64,000 nucleotides of DNA, taken from contig NZ_CH724156.1 in NCBI RefSeq assembly GCF_000152625.1, positions 1,965,778 to 2,029,777 on the forward strand, written 5' to 3'. Positions 8,807 to 18,082 of this stretch are shown here, piece by piece (position 1 is the stretch's first letter; each line of letters opens with the position of its first letter). The notes under the pieces are model-generated. The model was given only the letters and a program-made list of their open reading frames with translations. It searched no databases and was not told the origin of the DNA. Origin of the DNA: Roseovarius nubinhibens ISM (GTDB taxonomy: Bacteria; Pseudomonadota; Alphaproteobacteria; Rhodobacterales; Rhodobacteraceae). A program made the position numbers and the translations under genes.

Positions 8807-9439
8807 ATGGACCAGCATCTGACCGTCGTTGAGCATCCGCTCGTGCAGCACAAGCTCACCCTGATGCGGGACAAGCACACATCGACCGCGGTGTTCCGGC
8901 AGCTTCTGCGCGAGATCAGCCAGCTTCTTGCCTATGAGGTGACCCGCAATCTCGACACCGAGATGCGCCGCATCGAGACGCCGATGGTGGAAATGGACGC
9001 GCCGGTCGTGGCCGGGCGCAAGCTGGCGCTGATTTCGATCCTGCGGGCGGGCAATGGTCTTTTGGACGGGATGCTCGAGCTGATCCCCTCGGCGCGGGTC
9101 GGCTTTGTCGGTCTTTACCGTGATGAAGAGACGCTGCAGCCGGTCGAGTATTATTTCAAAGTGCCCGAGCGGCTCGACGAGCGGCTGGTGATCCTGGTCG
9201 ATCCGATGCTCGCCACCGGCAATTCGAGCGTGGCGGCGGTGGACATGGTCAAGAAGGCCGGGGCCAAGGATATTCGCTTTTTGTGCCTGTTGGCAGCGCC
9301 TGAGGGCGTGCAGCGCATGAAAGAGGCGCATCCCGATGTGCCGGTGGTGACCGCGTCGCTGGACGATGGGCTCAATGAGCAAGGCTATATCCTGCCGGGT
9401 CTGGGCGATGCCGGGGACCGGATGTTCGGCACGAAATAG
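8807..9439 (+). CDS. upp: Uracil phosphoribosyltransferase
   Basis: 210 residues, full length. It converts uracil and PRPP to UMP in pyrimidine salvage in the cytosol. Family hallmarks are the N-terminal [17 protein letters not shown], the PRPP loop [14 protein letters not shown], and the C-terminal [23 protein letters not shown] that forms the uracil pocket. ATG follows CCGGAGGGG at good spacing. It stands alone, with a hairpin terminator right after its stop. Confidence 0.97.
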   Translation: MDQHLTVVEHPLVQHKLTLMRDKHTSTAVFRQLLREISQLLAYEVTRNLDTEMRRIETPMVEMDAPVVAGRKLALISILRAGNGLLDGMLELIPSARVGFVGLYRDEETLQPVEYYFKVPERLDERLVILVDPMLATGNSSVAAVDMVKKAGAKDIRFLCLLAAPEGVQRMKEAHPDVPVVTASLDDGLNEQGYILPGLGDAGDRMFGTK

Positions 9440-9446
9440 CCGATGG

Positions 9447-9470
9447 CGGGGGCTCTGACCCCCGTGATTT
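9447..9470 (+). terminator. Terminator after upp
   Basis: A six-base stem CGGGGG/CCCCCG with a CTCTGA loop lies eight bases after the upp stop and is followed by a short T/A-rich stretch. It is a modest factor-independent terminator. Confidence 0.55.
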
Positions 9471-9527
9471 ATAGTTTACGGCGTCCGCTTTTTAAGGCAA
9501 GCTACCCCTACATCTTGTGGGGGCAAT

Positions 9528-11123
9528 ATGAAACTGACCAGAGTGATTGCGATTGCCGTGATCGCCGCATCCGGAGTCCTGAGCGTTGCTCAGGCGAAAT
9601 CCATCCGCGAAGTGGGCGAGCCGGCCGAGTTTCCGCCAAGTTCCTATACGGGACGGCAATATGTCGACAGCAATGGCTGCGTGTTCATCCGCGCGGGCAT
9701 TGATGGCAACGTCACCTGGGTGCCGCGCGTGGCGCGAAGCCGACAGGTGGTCTGTGGATATCAACCGACATTTGCGAAGGCACCGGCCCAGAACGTGCCG
9801 GTGATCGCCGATGCGCCGACGCCGCAACCGGCCCCGGCGCCCAAGCGGGTGGTCAAGGCCAAGCCCGCGCCGCAGAAAACCGTCGTTCAAGCCGCACCGC
9901 GTGCCAAGCCCGCGCCCCAGCCGGTGCGCCGTGTTGCCCCGGCCCAGACACAGACCCGCGTAGTGCAGACGCGCCGCGTGGCGGTGGCCCCGGTTCTGGT
10001 GCGTCCCACAGCCCCGGCCGAGCCGAAGCCGCAGGTGCAGGTCGCACCCGTCGCCAAGAAAACCGTCACGCCCACCGCGACCCGTCGCGTGGTCTCGAGC
10101 TGCCCCGGTCTGAGCGCCACCTCGGCGCGCTATATGGCCTCTTCGGGCCGTGCGGTGCGCTGTGGCCCGCAGGCCGAAGCGCCGCATAATGGCGTGGTGC
10201 GCGGCAAGACGGTCGTGCAAGCGGCGCCGGTTCAATCTGGGCAGGTCCGGTCGGTGCCGGTGCGTGAAGCCCGCGGCCAGCAGCCCTATTACCCCGGTCG
10301 TCAGGTATTGGTCGGCGGGTCGGGCTATAATATCGCGCCGCAGCCCTATCAGCCCGCCGACAGCGCCTATACCCAGCGTCTGCCGGGGCGTCAGGTGATG
10401 GTAGGTGGCACCAGCTATGGCGATGCCGCCGCCGTGCAGAGCCCGCCGGTGCGGGTGGTGCCGCGTCACGTCTATGCGCAGCAGCGCGTCGCGCGTCAGG
10501 GCCTCTATGTGCCGCAGGGCTATGAGCCGGTGTGGGAAGATGACCGTCTCAACCCCTATCGCGCCCAGCAGTATTTCCAGGGCAAGCGCCAGATGGAGCT
10601 GATCTGGACCAAGACCGTGCCGCGCAAGCTTGTCGTGCGGCAGACGGGTCGCGTGGTGACCGAGGCCTATCCCGGGCTGCAGTATCCCTATACGAGCTAT
10701 GCCCAGATGGAGGCGGCGGGCGTGCAGGTGGTGTCGACCCGCAACACGCGCAGCAAATCCCGGAGCGCGCCCGTGGTGTCGAGCCGTGGCGGCATCCGGC
10801 CCAAGGCGGGCGGGTCTGCCAGCCTCGGGGTGAGCGCCGTGGTTCCGGCCCGGGTGAGCACCAAACAGGCCAACGTGCAGAGCAGCGAGCCGATCGCCAA
10901 GAGCTATGTTCAGGCCGGTGTCTTTGCCAGCCGCGATGCGGCCAAGGAGGCGGCGCGTCAGGTGGTTCTGAGCGGCGAACAGGCGCGGCTCGGGACGCTG
11001 ACCAAGGGCGGGCAATCCTATGCCATCGTTCTGGCGGGGCCCTATACCGATCAGGCCCGGCTCAGCACCGCGCTGACCCGCATCCGCAACGCCGGGTTCG
11101 GCAATGCGAAAGTGCGCCGCTGA
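9528..11123 (+). CDS. Secreted SPOR-domain protein
   Basis: 531 residues. A Sec signal peptide ([23 protein letters not shown]) is followed by a short domain with two Cys and a YVDSNGC motif. A long Ala/Pro/Lys/Val linker covers roughly residues 85 to 185. The middle region carries two copies of PGRQV(L/M)VGG(S/T)xY about 26 residues apart, and a C-terminal SPOR domain occupies roughly residues 455 to 531 ([11 protein letters not shown] ... [10 protein letters not shown]). SPOR domains bind denuded septal peptidoglycan, so a cell-envelope or division-site role is likely. The N-terminal and repeat regions have no function I recognise. Single gene with its own terminator. Confidence 0.8.
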   Translation: MKLTRVIAIAVIAASGVLSVAQAKSIREVGEPAEFPPSSYTGRQYVDSNGCVFIRAGIDGNVTWVPRVARSRQVVCGYQPTFAKAPAQNVPVIADAPTPQPAPAPKRVVKAKPAPQKTVVQAAPRAKPAPQPVRRVAPAQTQTRVVQTRRVAVAPVLVRPTAPAEPKPQVQVAPVAKKTVTPTATRRVVSSCPGLSATSARYMASSGRAVRCGPQAEAPHNGVVRGKTVVQAAPVQSGQVRSVPVREARGQQPYYPGRQVLVGGSGYNIAPQPYQPADSAYTQRLPGRQVMVGGTSYGDAAAVQSPPVRVVPRHVYAQQRVARQGLYVPQGYEPVWEDDRLNPYRAQQYFQGKRQMELIWTKTVPRKLVVRQTGRVVTEAYPGLQYPYTSYAQMEAAGVQVVSTRNTRSKSRSAPVVSSRGGIRPKAGGSASLGVSAVVPARVSTKQANVQSSEPIAKSYVQAGVFASRDAAKEAARQVVLSGEQARLGTLTKGGQSYAIVLAGPYTDQARLSTALTRIRNAGFGNAKVRR

Positions 11124-11153
11124 GGCGGGGCACGGGTGTCTAAAACAGGCGAG

Positions 11154-11179
11154 GGGCGTCCCGGTGGGGCGCCCTTTTT
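11154..11179 (+). terminator. Terminator after the SPOR gene
   Basis: GGGCGTCCC, a GGT loop, then GGGGCGCCC and five T. This is a nine-pair stem with one G-U pair and a classic T tract. Confidence 0.8.
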
Positions 11180-11191
11180 CTATGGTGGGGG

Positions 11192-12217
11192 TTACTGGCC
11201 GCAGATGCCCTGCAGGCGGATCCAGTCGCCATCGTCGAGCACCGGTTCCAGCGATTGCCCGGCGAAAGGATCGGCCTCGATCAGCGACAGGGTGGATTCG
11301 CCAGAGATGTCGCGGGCATAGGCATAGGGGCTTGAGCGGACGGAGCGGGATTTGAACGTCTCGAGCAGCAGGGTCGCGTCGAGATTGGCGGTGGGGCGCG
11401 ACAGGATATCCTTGGCATAGTCGCGCAGGCTGCCCTCGGGCATGTCGCCGGTGGTCAAGAGATGCGCGGTCGAGAGCGGGCCGGTGGCGAGGAGCATCCG
11501 GTTGAGCGCGTCCTCTTTCTGGCTGCGCAGGCTTTCGGCGATGATGAACCCGGCGAGCACGTCGGGATCCTCGTAATCCTCGACCAACGCGCGGCTGATC
11601 AGGATGATGCCGCCCGGCAGGCTCACCGTGTCGCGCACCCCGTCGGGCAGCACCAATAGCCGCGGCGGCCCGTTCGGACCGGCGAGGCGCAGGGCGAGCC
11701 GGGCGAGGGCGGCCTGACCCGAGGGGTCGTCGCAGGCGGGGCCGGTGATGCCGCGCATCGCGTCGACCAAGAGATCGCCGATCTCTTCGCGTTTGACATC
11801 GGGCACCACGGTGACGGCATGGCGGCGCAGCTGTCCGGGCAGCCAGAACAGGATGAGCGCGGTGACCGAGGCGAACATGCCGAGCATGATCAGCCGGCGC
11901 AGGCGGCCCGGCTGAGGGCGGGCGCGGCCGATGGCGCTGCGCAGTTTCTCGATGGCGGCGACCATTTCGGTCTCGTTCTCGGCCAGTTCCAGTGTTTCGC
12001 CGGGGTCGCCATCGGGATGGTAGAGCGCCGGGGTGTCGCCGGGATTGGCGCGGTGCAGCGCGGGCAGCGACCAATGGGTCAGCGGCCGGTCGTTCATATC
12101 GCTGATGACGAGGGTGGCATCGCCGATCGACACGATCACCTCGAGCCGTTGCGCGCCGGGCTTGGCGCGCCAGAGGCCCGAGGCCTCAAGCCGTTGGTAT
12201 TCGCGAAATGCCGTCAT
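11192..12217 (-). CDS. Membrane protein with a degenerate M48-peptidase-like domain
   Basis: 341 residues. The N-terminal 100 residues are soluble and contain a stretch about IGDATLVISD. One membrane segment follows (LIMLGMFASVTALILFWLPG). The C-terminal half reads like the core of an M48 metallopeptidase: VSLPGGIILISRALVEDYEDPDVLAGFIIAESL parallels the family pattern of ALPGG, a strand and helix, then xxELAGVLAHExxH. The HExxH zinc site, however, is replaced by AESLR, keeping only the Glu. I infer a non-catalytic relative; annotation as plain hypothetical would also be fair. It shares its upstream region with the divergent phosphodiesterase gene. Confidence 0.6.
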   Translation of the reverse strand: MTAFREYQRLEASGLWRAKPGAQRLEVIVSIGDATLVISDMNDRPLTHWSLPALHRANPGDTPALYHPDGDPGETLELAENETEMVAAIEKLRSAIGRARPQPGRLRRLIMLGMFASVTALILFWLPGQLRRHAVTVVPDVKREEIGDLLVDAMRGITGPACDDPSGQAALARLALRLAGPNGPPRLLVLPDGVRDTVSLPGGIILISRALVEDYEDPDVLAGFIIAESLRSQKEDALNRMLLATGPLSTAHLLTTGDMPEGSLRDYAKDILSRPTANLDATLLLETFKSRSVRSSPYAYARDISGESTLSLIEADPFAGQSLEPVLDDGDWIRLQGICGQ

Positions 12218-12340
12218 ATGCCCTGGGCCTGCTCTGCCTCATTGGCGGTGACTGTAGCAGGGGCGGCGCGCAGCGGCAATTGTTTCGGCACGGGTGCGAG
12301 GCCGCTTGCCCTTGGGCGTGACGCGGCCTAACACCGTGAC

Positions 12341-13165
12341 ATGAGACTTTTATTCTTGGGCGATGTGATGGGGCGGGCCGGCCGCAAGGCGGTCTCCGAA
12401 CAGCTGGGGCGGCTGCGCGCGGCGTGGCGGCTCGATTTCGTGGTGGTCAATGGCGAGAACGCGACCAATGGCATGGGGCTTAGCGCCGGTCATGCCACTG
12501 CGCTGTTCGAGGCGGGGGCGGATGTGGTCACGCTCGGCGATCATGCCTTTGACCAGAAGGACATGCCGCAGCATATCGGCCAAGAGACCCGGATCATCCG
12601 GCCGATCAATTTCGCCCCGGCCGCGCCGGGACAGGGCGCGCGGGTGTTCCAGGATGGGCGCGGGCGCAAGATCCTCGTGGCGCAGGTGCTGGGCCAGGTG
12701 TTCATGAAGCGGCCCTTCGACAACCCGTTCGCGGCGCTCGATGGCGCGCTCAACACCCATCGTCTCGGCGGTGGGGTGCAGGCGGCGATTGTCGATATCC
12801 ATTGCGAGGCAACCAGCGAAAAGATGGCCGTTGGTCAATATTGCGATGGCCGGGCGAGCCTTGTGGTGGGCACCCATACCCATGTGCCGACGGCGGATGC
12901 GATGATCCTGCCCAAGGGCACCGCCTATCTCAGCGATGCCGGCATGTGCGGCGATTACAACAGCATCATCGGCATGGACAAGGCCGAACCGATGCGCCGC
13001 TTTGTCACCGGCATGCCGAAGGCCCGGTTCGAGCCGGCGCTTGGCGAGGCGACGCTGTCGGGGGTCTATGTCGAGACCGATGACAAGACCGGGCTGGCCA
13101 CGCGGATCGAGATGGTCCGGCAGGGCGGACGGTTGCAGCAGGCGGGGCCGTCCCCGGTCGAGTGA
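12341..13165 (+). CDS. YmdB-family metallophosphoesterase
   Basis: 274 residues, the usual length for the YmdB/TIGR00282 group, which hydrolyses 2',3'-cyclic nucleotides and some cAMP using a two-iron centre. Metal-binding motifs are visible in order: FLGDVMGRAG at the start, VVNGENATNG, TLGDHAFDQ, and VGTHTHVPTAD with the clustered His residues. The downstream transporter gene begins 11 bases after this stop, so the two are probably cotranscribed. Family firm, physiological substrate not determined. Confidence 0.85.
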   Translation: MRLLFLGDVMGRAGRKAVSEQLGRLRAAWRLDFVVVNGENATNGMGLSAGHATALFEAGADVVTLGDHAFDQKDMPQHIGQETRIIRPINFAPAAPGQGARVFQDGRGRKILVAQVLGQVFMKRPFDNPFAALDGALNTHRLGGGVQAAIVDIHCEATSEKMAVGQYCDGRASLVVGTHTHVPTADAMILPKGTAYLSDAGMCGDYNSIIGMDKAEPMRRFVTGMPKARFEPALGEATLSGVYVETDDKTGLATRIEMVRQGGRLQQAGPSPVE

Positions 13166-13176
13166 AGGAAGGGCGC

Positions 13177-14124
13177 ATGTCCGAGAAACTGTGGCTCTAT
13201 GCGATGCTTGTGGCCATGGGGGCGGGCTGGGGCGCATCGATCCCGCTGGCCAAGATCGCGGTCAGCACCGGGCATCAGGCTTTTGGCCTTATCTTCTGGC
13301 AGATGGTCATCGTGTTGATGATCAGCGGCGGCATCATGATGCTGCGCGGCAAGCGGCCGGTGATCGGGCGGGCGCATCTGCGGCTGTTTCTCATGGTGGC
13401 GGTGTTTGGCACGGTGATGCCGGATATCTTCTACTATAGCGCCGCGCGGGAATTGCCCGGCGGGATCATGTCGATCGTCACCTCGTCGGTGCCGATGTTT
13501 TCGCTGCCCATCGCGATCCTCATGGGCAATGAGCGGTTCAGGCCAAAGCGCCTCTTGGGGCTGATCTTTGGCATGGTGGGGATCGTGCTGTTGATCGGGC
13601 CGCAGGCGAGCCTGCCGGGCGGTTGGGCGGCGGGCTTCGTCCTCCTCGCGCTTGGCGCGCCGCTGTTTTACGCGACCGAGGGCAATCTCGTGTCGAAATG
13701 GGGCACTGGCGGGCTCGACCCGTTGCAGGTGGTGTTTGGCGCGTCGCTTCTGGGGCTGCCGATTTGCCTCATGCTGGCGCTCGGCACCGGGCAGTGGATC
13801 GACCCGACAGCGGGGCTTGGCCGGGCGGAGGGCGCGCTCATCCTGTCGGCGAGCATTCACGCGCTGGTCTATGCCGCCTATGTCTGGCTCGTCGGGCGGG
13901 CGGGGTCGGTGTTTGCGGCGCAGACCTCTTATGTGGTGACCGCCACCGGGGTGCTGTGGTCGATCTACCTGTTGCAGGAGAGCTATTCCGGCTGGGTCTG
14001 GCTGGCGCTGGCGGTGATGATGCTCGGTATGTTTCTCGTGCAACCACGTGCGCCGAGAGTTCTTGTGCCGGGGCGGGCCATGGAGGATGATGGTTCGAAC
14101 CAAGAAGGGGCTGTTGCCAAGTGA
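13177..14124 (+). CDS. DMT-superfamily (EamA) transporter
   Basis: 315 residues with about ten membrane segments in two EamA repeats. The first repeat has WGASIPLAKIAV and the second has GAPLFYATEGNLVSKW. The start was taken at MSEKLWLYAM, which follows GAAGGAAGGG; a GTG five codons earlier overlaps the previous stop. Such proteins export or import amino acids, amines or nucleobases, and substrate cannot be inferred here. The stop overlaps the GTG start of the SLC13 gene by four bases. Confidence 0.85.
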   Translation: MSEKLWLYAMLVAMGAGWGASIPLAKIAVSTGHQAFGLIFWQMVIVLMISGGIMMLRGKRPVIGRAHLRLFLMVAVFGTVMPDIFYYSAARELPGGIMSIVTSSVPMFSLPIAILMGNERFRPKRLLGLIFGMVGIVLLIGPQASLPGGWAAGFVLLALGAPLFYATEGNLVSKWGTGGLDPLQVVFGASLLGLPICLMLALGTGQWIDPTAGLGRAEGALILSASIHALVYAAYVWLVGRAGSVFAAQTSYVVTATGVLWSIYLLQESYSGWVWLALAVMMLGMFLVQPRAPRVLVPGRAMEDDGSNQEGAVAK

Positions 14125-15902
14125 TTGCTTATCTAGACCTGTCCCAGACCACCGTGGCGTTGATGACGCTGGGCGTGGTGGCCGTGATGTTTTTCCTGTT
14201 CATCCGCGAGATCTACCCGACCGAAGTGGTGGCGCTTGGCGGCGCGGCGGCGCTCTTGCTGATGGGGGTTCTGCCCTATGATGCGGCGCTGGAGGTGTTG
14301 TCGAACCCGGCGCCCTGGACCATTGCGGTGATGTTCGTGATCATGGGAGCGATGGTGCGCACCGGTGCGCTCGAAGCCTTTACCGCGCTGGCCGAGACCC
14401 AGGCCAAGAGCAACCCCAAGCTGGCGGTGGCGATGCTGCTCACCCTGGTGGTGTTGGGGTCGGCGGTGATGAACAACACGCCCGTGGTGGTGGTGATGAT
14501 CCCGGTGTTCGTCCAGATCGCGCGGACCATGGGCATTCCGGCGTCGAAAATGCTCATCCCGCTGAGCTATGCGGCGATCCTTGGCGGCACGCTCACCCTG
14601 ATCGGGACCTCGACCAACCTGCTGGTCGATGGTGTGGCGCGGGCCGAGGGGCTCGAGCCGTTCACCATCTTTGAGGTGACGCCGCTGGCCGTGGTGCTGG
14701 TGATCTGGGGCATGGTCTATCTGCGGTTCATCGGGCCCTATCTGCTGCCGCATCGCGACAGTATGGCGGATATGCTGTCGGATCGGTCGAAGATGAAATT
14801 CTTTACCGAGGCGGTGATCCCGCCAGATTCGAACCTGATCGGGCGCGAGGTTCTGGGGGTGCAGCTCTTTAAGCGCGAGGGGGTGCGGCTCATCGACGTG
14901 GTGCGCGGCGATCAGTCGTTGCGGCGCAATCTCGAAGGGGTGGAATTGCAGGTCGGCGACCGGGTGGTTCTGCGGACGCAGATCACCGAGCTTTTGAGCC
15001 TGCAGACCAACAAGAGCCTTAAGCGCGTCGATCAGGTGTCGGCGGTGGAGACCAAGACGGTGGAGGTGCTGATCACGCCGGGCTGCAAGATGGTGGGGCG
15101 GTCGCTCGGCTCGCTGCGGCTGCGGCGGCGGTTCGGGGTCTATCCGCTGGCGGTGCATCGGCGCAACCAGAACATCGGGCGGCAGCTTGATGATCTGGTG
15201 GTGCGGGTCGGTGATACGCTGCTGCTGGAAGGGGCGCCGGATGACATCATGCGGCTCGCCAATGAGATGGATCTTGTCGATGTCTCGCAGCCCTCGGCGC
15301 GGGCGTTTCGCCGGGGTCATGCGCCACTGGCGATCCTTGCCCTTCTCGGCATCGTGGTGCTGGCCGGGCTTGGCGTGGCGCCGATCCTTCTCTTGGCGGT
15401 GATTGCCATGGCCTTTGTCCTGCTGGCGCGCTGTATTGATGCCGATGAGGCGTTTTCCTTTGTCGAGGGTCAGCTCTTGGTGCTGATCTTTTCGATGCTG
15501 GCGGTGGGGGCGGCGTTGCAGGAAAGCGGCGCGGTGGCGCTTATCGTCAATGCGATTGCGCCCTATCTCATGCTGTTGCCGGGGTTCCTGGTGATCTGGG
15601 CGATCTACCTGCTCACCTCGCTCTTGACCGAGATGGTGAGCAACAACGCGGTGGCGGTGGTGGTGACGCCGATCGCCATTGGCCTCGCCGAGGCGATGGG
15701 GATCGATCCGCGGGCCTTGGTGGTGGCGGTGATGGTGGCGGCGAGCGCCAGTTTCGCCACGCCCATTGGCTATCAGACCAACACGCTGGTCTATGGGCCG
15801 GGGGGCTATCGGTTTACGGATTTCCTGAAAATCGGCGTGCCGCTCAACCTCAGCATCGGGGTGCTGGCCTCGGCGTTGATCCCGGTGTTCTGGCCCCTCT
15901 GA
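14121..15902 (+). CDS. SLC13-family permease with two RCK_C (TrkA-C) domains
   Basis: 593 residues. N-terminal and C-terminal blocks of membrane segments flank a cytosolic insert at roughly residues 215 to 390 that contains two RCK_C-like domains (LQVGDRVVLRT and LDDLVVRVGDTLLLEGAPDD). Conserved transporter motifs are MNNTPVVVVMIPVF and GTSTNLLVDG in the first half and SNNAVAVVVTPIA in the second. The family includes sodium-coupled dicarboxylate and sulfate carriers. Versions with RCK_C inserts are often linked to sulfate or anion uptake, but the substrate is open. The start is GTG, overlapping the previous stop, with an AAGAAGGGG ribosome site. Confidence 0.85.
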   Translation: MIAYLDLSQTTVALMTLGVVAVMFFLFIREIYPTEVVALGGAAALLLMGVLPYDAALEVLSNPAPWTIAVMFVIMGAMVRTGALEAFTALAETQAKSNPKLAVAMLLTLVVLGSAVMNNTPVVVVMIPVFVQIARTMGIPASKMLIPLSYAAILGGTLTLIGTSTNLLVDGVARAEGLEPFTIFEVTPLAVVLVIWGMVYLRFIGPYLLPHRDSMADMLSDRSKMKFFTEAVIPPDSNLIGREVLGVQLFKREGVRLIDVVRGDQSLRRNLEGVELQVGDRVVLRTQITELLSLQTNKSLKRVDQVSAVETKTVEVLITPGCKMVGRSLGSLRLRRRFGVYPLAVHRRNQNIGRQLDDLVVRVGDTLLLEGAPDDIMRLANEMDLVDVSQPSARAFRRGHAPLAILALLGIVVLAGLGVAPILLLAVIAMAFVLLARCIDADEAFSFVEGQLLVLIFSMLAVGAALQESGAVALIVNAIAPYLMLLPGFLVIWAIYLLTSLLTEMVSNNAVAVVVTPIAIGLAEAMGIDPRALVVAVMVAASASFATPIGYQTNTLVYGPGGYRFTDFLKIGVPLNLSIGVLASALIPVFWPL

Positions 15903-15923
15903 GAGAGGCCAGAACGGGAGGGA

Positions 15924-16910
15924 TCAGAGACCGATCCACATCACATAGCCGAGCGCGATGCCCAAGAGGAACAGCGTCTCGATCACCAGGATCGCGCCAT
16001 AGCTCGGCTTGACCCCGACGATGGTGGCGAGGTTGGTTTTCATGCCGAGCGCCGAGATCGCGATGACGAGGAACCAGCGCGACGCCTCTTTGATCAGCTC
16101 GCTCACCGCCTGCGGAATGAGGCCGGTGTTGGCCAGCACCGCCAGCGCGATGAACATCACGAGGAACCACGGCAGCGTCACCTTCTGGTTCTGTGCGCCC
16201 CGGAAGGAGAGCATGACGATGATCATCACCACCGGCAGCAGCGCCACGCGCAGCATCTTGACGAAAGTGGCGATGACGCCCGCCTCGTCGCTGATCGAGT
16301 AGCCCGCGCCGACCACCTGCGCCACGTCGTGGATCGTGGCCCCGATGAGAAAGCCGCTTTCGAGATCGGACAGCCCGAGCCCCTGAAAGAGCACCGGATA
16401 GGCAATCATCGCGATGGTCGAGAGCGCGGTGACGCCGATGACCACGAAGAGCACATCCTGATCACGGCCAGCGCGTTGCGGCAGCACCGAGGTAATGGCC
16501 AGCGCCGCCGAGGCCCCGCAGATCGCCACCGAGCCCCCCGCGAGGAGGCCAAAGGCCATGCGCCGCCCGAAGATAAAGGACAGCAGCGCCCCGCAGGCGA
16601 GCGTCGCGAGGGTAAAGCCCACGACGGCGGCAACGGCGGTGAAACCGATGCTTTCGACATCGCCGATGGAGAGGCGCAGGCCGAGAAGGCCGACGCCGAA
16701 ACGCAGCAAGGTCTTGGCCGAGAACTCGATCCCTTTGGCGCAGGATTCATGCGTCGAGAGAAAGTTGAACGCCATGCCGATGAGCAGGGCAAAGAGCATC
16801 ACGGGCGCGCCGTAATGCTCGGAGAGGAACGTCGCCGAAGCGGCGATCACACAGGCGAGAAAAATCCCGCCGGAATGGCTTTCCCAGCGGGATTTGAAAG
16901 AGGTCAGCAT
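15924..16910 (-). CDS. cuyZ: PSE/YeiH-family exporter, probable sulfite exporter CuyZ
   Basis: 328 residues with about ten membrane segments, matching the YeiH (UPF0324, putative sulfate exporter) family. Motifs include LLRFGVGLLGLRLS, GGSVAICGASAALA and GATIHDVAQVVGAGY. It lies 33 bases downstream of cuyA on the same strand. In other roseobacters a gene of this family next to cysteate sulfo-lyase is called cuyZ and proposed to export the sulfite released. Function is therefore from context and family. The ATG start was preferred to the TTG one codon upstream. The ribosome site is weak, so translation may depend on coupling to cuyA. Confidence 0.75.
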   Translation of the reverse strand: MLTSFKSRWESHSGGIFLACVIAASATFLSEHYGAPVMLFALLIGMAFNFLSTHESCAKGIEFSAKTLLRFGVGLLGLRLSIGDVESIGFTAVAAVVGFTLATLACGALLSFIFGRRMAFGLLAGGSVAICGASAALAITSVLPQRAGRDQDVLFVVIGVTALSTIAMIAYPVLFQGLGLSDLESGFLIGATIHDVAQVVGAGYSISDEAGVIATFVKMLRVALLPVVMIIVMLSFRGAQNQKVTLPWFLVMFIALAVLANTGLIPQAVSELIKEASRWFLVIAISALGMKTNLATIVGVKPSYGAILVIETLFLLGIALGYVMWIGL

Positions 16911-16943
16911 CAATTCTGCCTTGAAAATGGGGCCGGAGCGGCC

Positions 16944-17960
16944 TCAGCCGACCCAGCGGGACGAGAAATCAAACGCGCCATCATAGCCGAACAGGGCTGC
17001 GGCCCCGCCGGTGTGGAGGAACACGACGCGCTCGCCCTTCTTGAAATGCCCTTTGCGGATCAAGTCAATAAAGCCTGCCGCGCCTTTTGCGGAATAAACC
17101 GGATCGAGCAGGATCGATTCCAGCTCGGCGAACATCTTGATCGCTTCCATGCCGCTTTCGGTCGGGATGCCATAGCCCTGGCCGACGTAATCGGTGTTGG
17201 CGACAACATCTTCGCGGGCGACGACGCCGGGGCAGCCGAGCTTTTCAGCCGTGGCGCAGGCGAGGTTGTAGACGTTTTCTTCCTGCTTCGGTTTGGGGGC
17301 GCGCACGCCGATGCCGAGCAGCGGGATTTGCGCATTCATCGCCTTGAGGCCGGTGATCAGACCGGCCTGCGTGCCGGCGCTGCCGGTGGCATGCACGATA
17401 TGGTCGATCTTGAGACCGCCATCATTGGCCTGGGCCAGCAGTTCGAAGGCGCAGTTGACATAGCCGAGCGCGCCGGTCGGGTTCGAGCCGCCGCCGGGGA
17501 TCGTGTAGACTTTCTTGCCGTCGGCACGCCATTCATCGGCGAGCTTTTCCATCTCGGCATTCATGTCACCGCCGCCGGGGCGCTTTTCGGTGGTCGCGCC
17601 GTGCAGATGGTCGAGCAGCACGTTGCCATTGTGGTTGTAGTTCGCCTCGTTCGAGCCGGTGCGGTCCTCGAGCAGGATGTGGCATTTCATGCCGAGCTTG
17701 GCGGCGAACGCGGCGGTCTGACGGGCGTGGTTCGACTGGGTCGCGCCTTGGGTCATGACGATCTCGGCGCCTTGCAGTTCCGCCTCGGCCATGAGGAATT
17801 CCAGCTTGCGGGTCTTGTTGCCGCCGGTCGAGAGGCCGGTGCAATCGTCGCGCTTGATCCAGATTTCCGGGCCGCCGAGTTCGGCGCTCAGACGGTCGAG
17901 ACGTTCGAGCGGGGTGGGCAGGTGGGCGATGAAGCGGCGGGGGAAACGGGCGAGATGCAT
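16944..17960 (-). CDS. cuyA: L-cysteate sulfo-lyase (D-cysteine desulfhydrase family)
   Basis: 338 residues of the PLP-dependent ACC deaminase/D-cysteine desulfhydrase family. The PLP lysine is Lys49 in [12 protein letters not shown], and the substrate loop [12 protein letters not shown] and the phosphate-binding [10 protein letters not shown] are intact. CuyA splits L-cysteate into pyruvate, ammonium and sulfite. The call over D-cysteine desulfhydrase rests on resemblance to the roseobacter enzyme and on context: a PSE-family exporter downstream and a divergent LysR regulator, the arrangement known for cuy loci. The start ([10 protein letters not shown]) follows a weak AGGAGC-like site. D-cysteine desulfhydrase remains possible. 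Confidence 0.8.
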
Positions 17961-18039
17961 TGGAAGCTCCTGATAAGGCGTTTTCGGCAACTTACAGTGC
18001 CGAGACCGGCTGATCCAATGCGAAATGGGTGGTCTAAAT

Positions 18040-18052
18040 TGCAGGAATTGCA
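18040..18052. promoter_or_regulatory. LysR-type box between cuyA and its regulator
   Basis: TGCAGGAATTGCA is a T-N11-A motif with inverted TGCA arms, 30 bases ahead of the regulator start and 80 bases ahead of cuyA. This position fits an autoregulatory recognition site for a divergent LysR protein. Confidence 0.6.
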
Positions 18053-18082
18053 TTTTAGGGCGCGACACGCCATGATCGCGCC

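Noticed and set aside
6267-8822. Very long open frame (851 codons) antisense to maeB
   Set aside because: It mirrors maeB codon structure, is rich in His/Gly/Asp/Ala typical of antisense GC-rich translation, and has no family motif.
9850-10080. Ala/Pro/Val/Lys-rich segment as a possible satellite repeat
   Set aside because: It is the low-complexity linker of the SPOR protein, without regular unit length.
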